A stretch of DNA of 62,170 nt from Methylobacterium haplocladii (GTDB lineage Bacteria; Pseudomonadota; Alphaproteobacteria; Rhizobiales; Beijerinckiaceae): assembly GCF_007992175.1 (NCBI RefSeq), contig NZ_BJZT01000034.1, positions 1-62,170 on the forward strand, given 5' to 3'. Of the stretch, positions 56,197 through 62,170 are shown in pieces (the first letter of the stretch is position 1; each line of letters opens with the position of its first letter). The notes beneath the pieces are model-generated. The model had not been told where the DNA came from. It did not search any database and was given only the letters and a program-made list of their open reading frames with translations. A program made the translations under genes and the position numbers.

Positions 56197-57500
56197 GCGA
56201 TATGCGTCTCCCCGCGACCGCTGACGGACGAGACCGGATGCATTATGGCTGGATCGTCGCCGCGGTGACCTTCCTGACGATGCTGGTGACCGCGGGTGCC
56301 GTGGGCGCGCCGGGGGTCCTGATCGCACCGCTCGAACGCGAGTTCGGCTGGGCCAACGCCGACATCTCTTCGGCCCTGGCATTACGGCTCGTGCTCTTCG
56401 GACTCATGGGGCCGTTCGCGGCGGCTTTCATGAACCGCTTCGGTGTCCGTCGGGTCGCCGGCGTCGCGCTCGTCCTGATCGCCTGCGGCGTTGCCGGTTC
56501 CTTCGCCATGACGCAGATATGGCACCTGATGCTTTTCTGGGGCCTCGTCGTCGGTCTCGGCACGGGCCTGACGGCCATGGTGCTCGGCGCCACCGTCGCC
56601 ACCCGCTGGTTCGTGGCCCGCCGCGGGTTGGTGCTCGGCCTGCTCACGGCCAGCACGGCGACGGGGCAACTGGTGTTTCTGCCGCTGCTCGCGTGGCTCA
56701 CCGACCATTACGGATGGCGCACGGCGCTCGCCTTCGTCCTCGTCATGCTGACGACGGCGACGGTCGCGGTCCTCGCGTTGATGCGCGACCGCCCGTCCGA
56801 TCTCGGGCTTCGCCCCTACGGCGCTACGGCCGACGTCCCCCCGCCGCAGGCTCCGGCGGGGTTCACAGCAATGCTGATGTCGCCGCTGCTGGCGTTGCGC
56901 GCGGCCGCAACCTCGCTGACGTTCTGGGTGCTGTTCGGGACGTTCTTCGTCTGCGGCGCCAGCACCAACGGCCTCGTCCAGACGCATTTCGTCTCGCTGT
57001 GCGGCGATTACGGCATCGCGGCCGTCACCGCCGCGGGCATGCTCGCGGTGATTGGCGTGTTCGACTTCGCCGGCACCGTCGGATCGGGCTGGCTCTCGGA
57101 CCGCTACGACTGCCGCGTGCTGCTGTTCTGGTACTATGGGCTGCGCGGCCTCTCCCTGCTCTATCTGCCGTTCTCAGAGTTCACCTTTTATGGGCTCTCG
57201 CTGTTCGCGGTCTTCTACGGCCTCGATTGGGTCGCCACAGTGCCCCCGACCGTGAAACTCGTGGCCGACCGGTTCGGCGAGAACGCTAATCTCGTCTTCG
57301 GCTGGGTCTTCGCAGGTCATCAGCTCGGTGCGGCAAGCGCAGCCTATGGGGCCGGCTTCAGCCGGACCGTCTACGCGAGCTACCTGCCGGCCTTCTTCGT
57401 CGCGGGCGCACTCTGCCTTTTCGCGGCGGCAGCGCTGCTGCTGATCCGGGAGCGACCGCTTCTCGCCGAGATTGCCCGGAAACGATACCCAGGATTGTAA
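56193..57500 (+). CDS. MFS transporter
   Basis: The 435-aa protein has 12 hydrophobic helices of the major facilitator fold, with a loop RFGVRRVAGVALVLIACG after helix 2-3 and a charged linker near residues 200-235. It resembles the OFA/monocarboxylate branch. The substrate cannot be assigned. The start is GTG 56193, overlapping marR; ATG 56202 is an alternative. About 250 bases without a supported gene follow before the minus-strand operon. Confidence 0.88.
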   Translation: MSDMRLPATADGRDRMHYGWIVAAVTFLTMLVTAGAVGAPGVLIAPLEREFGWANADISSALALRLVLFGLMGPFAAAFMNRFGVRRVAGVALVLIACGVAGSFAMTQIWHLMLFWGLVVGLGTGLTAMVLGATVATRWFVARRGLVLGLLTASTATGQLVFLPLLAWLTDHYGWRTALAFVLVMLTTATVAVLALMRDRPSDLGLRPYGATADVPPPQAPAGFTAMLMSPLLALRAAATSLTFWVLFGTFFVCGASTNGLVQTHFVSLCGDYGIAAVTAAGMLAVIGVFDFAGTVGSGWLSDRYDCRVLLFWYYGLRGLSLLYLPFSEFTFYGLSLFAVFYGLDWVATVPPTVKLVADRFGENANLVFGWVFAGHQLGAASAAYGAGFSRTVYASYLPAFFVAGALCLFAAAALLLIRERPLLAEIARKRYPGL

Positions 57501-57746
57501 AAACGCAGCTCTTCTAAGTCTATCCGGCGGCAGGCTGTGTCCGCTTGAATGACTGGTTCTCGTCTTTGGCTACCTGAAGCAGACGGACCGAAATCCACCC
57601 ATGGCGGCCGAAACGGCTGGGTCTTGGAGCGTCCGGTTTTGGGCGGTCGCGTAGCGGTCCCTAATAACCGGAATGGGCGCAAAGGAGCCGCCGGCGACCT
57701 GCGACGCTCGAAAGCGAGAGGGCCGCCCGTCTTGCTGCCGAGCTGG

Positions 57747-58448
57747 TCAGAAGGTCTCGAGCCAAGGCCGGACCTCGATCTCCCACGACCAGGCGCTTCG
57801 ATGCTGGCGGAGCAGATCGACATAGGTTTGGGCGATCGCATCGGGATCGAGCGTGCTGTCCGGACGATCCGTAGGGTCGGTATGGCCTTTCGGGCGAACA
57901 CGACCATCGACCAACACATGGGCGACGTGGATGCCCTTGGGAGCAAGCTCTCGCGCCGCGCTCTGCGCCAGCCCCCGCAGGGCGAACTTGCCCATGGCGA
58001 ACGGCGACGACAGGGCGAAGCCCTTCACGCCGGCGGTAGCCCCCGTCAACAGGATTGCTCCTTTGCCGGCCGGGATCATGCGCTTGGCTGCCTGCTGGAC
58101 CGAATAGAAGGCGCCGAGTGCCGAGACGCCGACCGCCCGCTCGACCTCCTTGGGATCAAGATCCGCTATGGGCCCCCGGACCCGTCCGCTGGCGTTGTAG
58201 ATCACGACCTCGGGGGCTCCGATCCGAGCTTCGGTTTCGATAAAAAGGCGCTCGACCTCGGCCGCATCGCTTGCATCGACGTTGAGGGCGATTGCCCCCG
58301 TCTCGTCGACGAGTGGCGCGAGCTTCTCGGTGTTCCGGGCGGCGATCACGACAGGCAGACCGCCCGAACGGAGAAGGCGGATCAGGGATCCGCTGATGCC
58401 GGACCCTGCTCCGATGACCAGGGCGCTCCGATAAGGGATGTCCGTCAT
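57747..58448 (-). CDS. SDR-family protein with Phe at the catalytic Tyr position
   Basis: The 233-aa protein has the cofactor site GAGSGIS and NASGRV, but the active-site motif reads SSPFAMGKFALRGLA, so the YxxxK Tyr is Phe. Relatives with the same SPFAMGKFALRGLAQS pattern are common, so this is a branch trait rather than decay. The enzyme may have lost or changed activity. It lies about 40 bases after the stop of the upstream small-protein gene of the AAA operon. Confidence 0.82.
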   Translation of the reverse strand: MTDIPYRSALVIGAGSGISGSLIRLLRSGGLPVVIAARNTEKLAPLVDETGAIALNVDASDAAEVERLFIETEARIGAPEVVIYNASGRVRGPIADLDPKEVERAVGVSALGAFYSVQQAAKRMIPAGKGAILLTGATAGVKGFALSSPFAMGKFALRGLAQSAARELAPKGIHVAHVLVDGRVRPKGHTDPTDRPDSTLDPDAIAQTYVDLLRQHRSAWSWEIEVRPWLETF

Positions 58449-58491
58449 GCCTTCACCGTTCGATCGTCGACGTGCACCTCACGTCTTCGGC

Positions 58492-58890
58492 CTAGCATGT
58501 GGTGCTGGGTGGCGATCCTGCGAGCTGCGGAGTGCCGAGCCGATAGAACCGCGACGTCGTCCGCGCCCATGAGAGGTCGAGGGCGATCGCCCGAACGGCA
58601 CTCGTGTAAATGGCACCGTAGCCAAGCACGGGATGCCCCGCCACCCTTCCGAGCAGTAAGAAATACCCCCAGAGCGGATGTGTCGATTGCCACCAGTCTT
58701 CGAGTAGGGGGGCTTTGGCGAGGCTTTGCTGCGTGGGTTCGCGGCCTTCCGCGATCGCCAGCAGCTCCGCGGCTAGGGGCCCATTCTCTAAAGAAGAGCC
58801 TGCGTCGAAGAATGCCGGCCGGAGGTGGCGATCGTCGATGATCAGCTTGGGGCCGATCTTGGAGGCGAGATAGGGGACGGTCTCAGGCAT
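58492..58890 (-). CDS. Hypothetical protein in the FtsH-like operon
   Basis: The 132-aa protein (LASKIGPKLIIDDRHLRPAFFD, PLLEDWWQSTHPLWGYFLLLGRV) has one short hydrophobic stretch and no recognised domain. Its ATG overlaps the 64-aa gene by eight bases, and the three genes to its right are all overlapping or adjacent, so it is co-transcribed with the AAA protease. It may be an adaptor or a substrate. Confidence 0.62.
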   Translation of the reverse strand: MPETVPYLASKIGPKLIIDDRHLRPAFFDAGSSLENGPLAAELLAIAEGREPTQQSLAKAPLLEDWWQSTHPLWGYFLLLGRVAGHPVLGYGAIYTSAVRAIALDLSWARTTSRFYRLGTPQLAGSPPSTTC

Positions 58891-59077
58891 CGCGACCGCC
58901 TCCCTTCTCGATCTGGCGCCGTGCTTCCTCGAAAGCGGCGCGACGCCGGATGATCTCCGCCAAGCCCTCGATGACGAGTTCCCGCTCGCCGCCGAGGATC
59001 TCGCAGAGTTCGTCGATCGCTTCGGCGAGCGGCTGCAATTCGCCGAGTTCGGGGCCTTCCGGGGAGATTGCGAACAT
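58883..59077 (-). CDS. 64-aa helical protein in the FtsH-like operon
   Basis: A small acidic helical protein (LGELQPLAEAIDELCEILGGERELVIEGLAEIIRRRAAFEEARRQIEK) whose start overlaps the stop of the AAA protease gene by one base. It probably coils or forms a helical hairpin. No family was recognised. Its coupling suggests a partner of the protease. Confidence 0.65.
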   Translation of the reverse strand: MFAISPEGPELGELQPLAEAIDELCEILGGERELVIEGLAEIIRRRAAFEEARRQIEKGGGRDA

Positions 59078-61221
59078 CACCGAGCCCCTTCCGAATTCGG
59101 AGTGCCCTGCGTAGCGGCCGCCCCCATGAGACGGTCGATCTCGGCACCCGCCAGATAGCCCTCGGCTTGAAGAGCGGTCGCGATCGCTTCCACCTGCTTC
59201 CAATGCGTGTCGAGGACCGCGCGGGCGCGTTCTTCGGCCGCCTGCAATCGCTTCGCCACCATTTCGAGAAGCCCGTTGGGAATGAGCAGGTCGGTTGCGG
59301 AGACGTCGACGAGCACCGGACCCAGAGAACCGAGACCGAACTGCGCTTCGATATCCCGCGCGATCGTCGTCGCCCTCCGAAGGTCCGAGTAGCCGGGTCC
59401 TCCGGCACCGATCGAGACCTCGCCGAAACAGATCCGTTCGGCTGCGCGGCCGGCCAGGATCACCGCAAGCATCGCCTCGAGCTGGGGCAGCGTCGAACAG
59501 CCGGTGATCTGCTGGTCCATGACGAGAACGCCGCCTGTATCGCTCAACGACACGTCGACGATTGCGTCGTGGAAGCCGAGCGCCCGGCATGCGACGGTGT
59601 GGCCTGCCTCGTGGATGGCGATCCGGCGACGATCGTCGGCAGACAGCTGCGGAGCGTCGTCGCGAAGCTCGGCCATCAGGTCGGCCGGGAGGAGTTCGCG
59701 GCCTCTGCGGCGAGCTCGGCCGCGTGCACGGCGGACGAAGGCCTCGACATCGGCGCCCGTGCGGCCGCGGGCAGCAAGCGCGACCGGAGCCAGCGAGACG
59801 CCCGGCAACGTCTCCGCTCCCAGGTGATGGCGGAAAATCCGATCGAGCGTAGCGACGTCGGGCTTCTCGATCGCGATCTCACGGTCGAGGCGGCCGGCCC
59901 TTTTGACGGCAGCGTCGATCCGATCGGGGTGGTTGGTCGCGGCGATCACCACGACCCCGGGACGCTCCTCGACACCAGCGAGCAGTTCGAGGAAGAGATT
60001 CACGATCTGCGTCCAGTACTGGACGTATTCGCCCCGGATCTGCGTTCTGTCGGAAATCCCATCGAGCTCGTCGATGAAGAGGATGCAGGGCGCCTGCGCC
60101 CGCGCTCGGGCGAAGGCGTTCCGGATGGCTTGGAGCGTGCCGCTCATGTAGTCGGCGGAGTTCCACTCCGCGACGCTGGTCGCGACGAGCGGGACGCGAG
60201 CACTCTTCGCCAGAGCCCGGGCGAAGCTCGTCTTGCCCACGCCGGGCGGTCCCGACAGGAGAAGTCCGCGGTTGTCGATGTCGGACCAATCGATGCGGCC
60301 AGCGCGGTAGTCGTTCAGATCCTGAGCGAGAGCGAGGCCCCAGTCCTGCGCAGCTCCGTAGCCGTGCAGTTCCTCGAGCGACGGGCCGGACTCGAGGTAG
60401 TCGGCCTTCTGCGACAGGATGCGCGCAATCGCGTCGATGCCATCGTCGGCGGAACGCATATTGCGGAGCGCGACCGGGAGATCGCCGATGTCGAGCGTCC
60501 GAAGAAGCGCGTCGTCGAGCCGACGTGTCGGGACGCCTCCCGTGACGGCCTCGACCATAAGGGCGATCGCGCCATGGTCGATCGGTGGCAGAACGAGGCG
60601 ATGTTCCGCCGAGCGCAGGAGGTCTCTCGGCAGTTGACGCTTCGGATCGGGAGCGATCCCGATGAGGGCGGCGCCCGCGTGAAGCGCGGCGCCGATGGCA
60701 GCGTTGCCGGTGTCGGGATTATGCTCCCTGCCGGACCCGTCCCGGACGACGAGACCGACCTGATCGCGCCTGAGGTCGTGATACTTCGAGCCGGTCAATT
60801 CCTTCACGATAGCGCCCGTCGGGAGGGCGCATTTCTCGACCACATAGCGCGTCGCATCGATCAGTTCCGGCATATGGGTGGCGATGGTCACGACCGGATT
60901 CTCGCGGCGCAACCGGCGAAGAACGTCCGGATCCGCTTCGATGGCGCGAGCGACCAAGACGGCGGTCAGCGCCCGGCCCGGATGCAGCGGCACGTGCTCC
61001 GTCTTCCTATCGGGCTCGTCCTGCGCGATCATCCGTTCGACCGGATCATCCTCGTCGACGAAGGCAACGGAGCCTCCCATGGCCTCGTGCTTCCGACGCT
61101 CGCGCTCCCTCTGGGCGAGGCCCTTCAAGAAGGCGCGGGCAAGTTGATCAGGCGCGGTCGTCTCCCACGGCATTCCAGGCGTGGCTTCAGATTTTTCGGC
61201 GGTTGAGGGACAGTCGAGCAT
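59077..61221 (-). CDS. Soluble FtsH-like AAA+ zinc protease
   Basis: The 714-aa protein has an AAA module with Walker A GPPGVGKT (about 324-331) and Walker B ILFIDELDG (about 380-388), the second region of homology in NHPDRIDAAVKRAGRLDRE, and the zinc-protease motif HEAGH (537-541) with a late acidic ligand candidate in PGYSDLRRA. These are the marks of FtsH. Unlike FtsH it has no membrane helix. In place of it is an N-terminal region of 280 residues that ends with GIAPDPKRQLP and LPPIDHGAIALMVEAVTGG, like a degenerate second AAA module. The start at 61221 lacks a strong ribosome site. Confidence 0.85.
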   Translation of the reverse strand: MLDCPSTAEKSEATPGMPWETTAPDQLARAFLKGLAQRERERRKHEAMGGSVAFVDEDDPVERMIAQDEPDRKTEHVPLHPGRALTAVLVARAIEADPDVLRRLRRENPVVTIATHMPELIDATRYVVEKCALPTGAIVKELTGSKYHDLRRDQVGLVVRDGSGREHNPDTGNAAIGAALHAGAALIGIAPDPKRQLPRDLLRSAEHRLVLPPIDHGAIALMVEAVTGGVPTRRLDDALLRTLDIGDLPVALRNMRSADDGIDAIARILSQKADYLESGPSLEELHGYGAAQDWGLALAQDLNDYRAGRIDWSDIDNRGLLLSGPPGVGKTSFARALAKSARVPLVATSVAEWNSADYMSGTLQAIRNAFARARAQAPCILFIDELDGISDRTQIRGEYVQYWTQIVNLFLELLAGVEERPGVVVIAATNHPDRIDAAVKRAGRLDREIAIEKPDVATLDRIFRHHLGAETLPGVSLAPVALAARGRTGADVEAFVRRARGRARRRGRELLPADLMAELRDDAPQLSADDRRRIAIHEAGHTVACRALGFHDAIVDVSLSDTGGVLVMDQQITGCSTLPQLEAMLAVILAGRAAERICFGEVSIGAGGPGYSDLRRATTIARDIEAQFGLGSLGPVLVDVSATDLLIPNGLLEMVAKRLQAAEERARAVLDTHWKQVEAIATALQAEGYLAGAEIDRLMGAAATQGTPNSEGAR

Positions 61222-61587
61222 GGAAGATCTCCCCGGCCGGTATTGGGCACGGCCGTCAGCAGAATGGCTGGAACGGGTGGAGCGACGCGGCTGGCTCGAC
61301 GGGGTCGAAGCACTCGGCGGGCGTCGGCTTCAGGAGATCGCTTGCCTCGTAAGCGATGGTGCTTTTTAGAACATAACCGGAACAGAAACTAGGCTGCCGA
61401 TCGACGATCCACAGCCCACGTCGGCGTCGCAAGGCTTCTGAAAACAGAGAGCCGACCAGCCCCAGCCGCCTGCGGTTTGCTGCCCGACCGCGCGCTGAGC
61501 GGACGAACAGTTGCCTCGGATGTCGTGCGGATGGGCGTTCTAGTGGTGAAAATCTGACGGGTGGTACCCGCCCGAACCGTCCGTAAT

Positions 61588-61780
61588 GGGTGGGGAGCGG
61601 GCCTCAGCGGGGCGGTCGAAACCGGACGTTCCGCATCCGACCCATCCCAGCCGCCTAAGCTGCCCTCAGCGTATCTCCAACGCAGCCGTTTGCCAGCCCT
61701 CTGGCAACTTCGGCTCGGGGTGGGGAGAAGACCTTAGCCTTTCGTCCGTAAGCAGACGTCTTACATCCGATCCAACCTCG
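61588..61780. repeat. Pair of degenerate direct repeats, 130-bp spacing
   Basis: A segment from 61588 and one from 61718 line up without gaps over 60 bases at about 65% identity (TGGGGAG, CCTCAGC/CCTTAGC, GACGTT/GACGTC, CATCCGA in the same order). No gene lies in 61380-62043. They resemble scattered non-coding repeat relics. Confidence 0.5.
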
Positions 61781-61964
61781 CCTTTATGACTAGTCTAGGT
61801 CCTGACAGATCCAGAAGGGGGGGCGCGACATTGCGAATGCAGTCATATGACTTGTTGTTGTTCGATAGACCGCCTTCAGCGAAAACGGTGGGCGACGCGT
61901 AAGACGACCTAAATTCTTCAGGGACGCCGGAAACGTCCGCAAGGCCGGGTCAGGGCACCGACGC

Positions 61965-62016
61965 GACACCGTGTCCCCGTATGTCGAAGTGATGCGGGTG
62001 TCGCGACTGCGACACC
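61965..62016. promoter_or_regulatory. Inverted-repeat operators upstream of the ParD-like gene
   Basis: GACAC-C-GTGTC (61965-61975) and GGTGTCGC-GACT-GCGACACC (61997-62016) are both palindromic and share GACAC half-sites. They end 28 bases before the ATG, where a ribbon-helix-helix antitoxin would repress its own operon. Confidence 0.6.
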
Positions 62017-62043
62017 GGACGGCGGAGCTGCTAGGGCTGCCGG

Positions 62044-62170
62044 ATGGCCGCGAAGCATTCCCGACACATCGCCCTGACCGAACCGTTGATCGCCTACGTC
62101 GAGGGCCAAGTCGCCAAGGGCGAGTACACCTGCATCAGCGAGGTCGTCAGGACGGCGCTCCGTCTGATGA
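62044..62170 (+). CDS. parD: ParD-like ribbon-helix-helix antitoxin, partial
   Basis: The first 42 residues (HIALTEPLIAYVEGQVAKGEYTCISEVVRTALRLM) are a ribbon-helix-helix domain of ParD/CopG type. Such antitoxins block a ParE-type toxin encoded just downstream, which would lie outside the window. The gene runs off the right end. Paired palindromes upstream fit autoregulation. Confidence 0.78.
   Translation, partial: MAAKHSRHIALTEPLIAYVEGQVAKGEYTCISEVVRTALRLM

Noticed and set aside
61220..61369. 49-aa plus-strand frame starting across the FtsH-like start (MEDLPGRYWARPS...)
   Set aside because: The composition is plausible, but it overlaps the start codon of the divergent gene, has no ribosome site and no recognised family.

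Overview
The window is a high-GC chromosomal segment of an alphaproteobacterium in the Hyphomicrobiales, most likely Methylobacteriaceae (Methylobacterium/Methylorubrum). This is inferred from gene content: a giant apolipoprotein-like polar-growth protein, a B12-dependent NrdJ, a complex I NDUFA12-type subunit, DUF6894 and DUF982-like small proteins, and many GTG/TTG starts. No rRNA, tRNA or CRISPR array was recognised.

1-9.2 kb: alkylation repair (alkA end, ada), secreted hydrolase and thioredoxin-like proteins, then a bufferin-type RiPP locus (bufA precursor, strong terminator, bufB MNIO maturase, bufC partner) followed by a secreted HExxH protein. 9.2-24.3 kb: a 2136-aa Growth-Pole-Ring-like protein, Hpt, ferredoxin, VOC protein, CoxE-like VWA protein, a CPA2 antiporter with RCK domain, a two-gene membrane operon under a CtrA-like site, and MoxR. 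24.3-27.2 kb: decayed regulator fragments, an AraC regulator, a truncated class I aldolase and a Vat-like acetyltransferase. 27.2-43.2 kb: mostly core genes (aldo/keto reductase, SixA, GAF-PAS-GGDEF-EAL protein, ycjX/ycjF, aat, DUF2155, NDUFA12, nrdJ), with a TetR/DUF4188 pair between aat and the DUF2155 gene.

43.2-53.7 kb is an accessory region of lower and uneven GC. Its centre is a three-gene operon: a ComEC-like metallo-beta-lactamase-fold hydrolase with a Gly-rich C-terminus, a single E2-E1-JAB fusion protein, and a four-helix membrane protein. I see no CD-NTase and no ubiquitin-like gene beside it, so it looks like a little-described relative of CBASS/Bil ubiquitin-like conjugation systems. 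It is followed by a helicase remnant, a TetR with a 49-bp concentric palindrome, two isochorismatase-like proteins that lack different catalytic residues, and a zinc-type oxidoreductase gene broken by a nonsense codon and by a block containing an IS1-family transposase fragment.

53.7-62.2 kb: an MDR oxidoreductase, an SDR, a MarR regulator with operators, an MFS transporter, another SDR, and a three-gene operon built on a soluble FtsH-like AAA protease. The edge carries a degenerate repeat pair and a ParD-like antitoxin that runs off the window.
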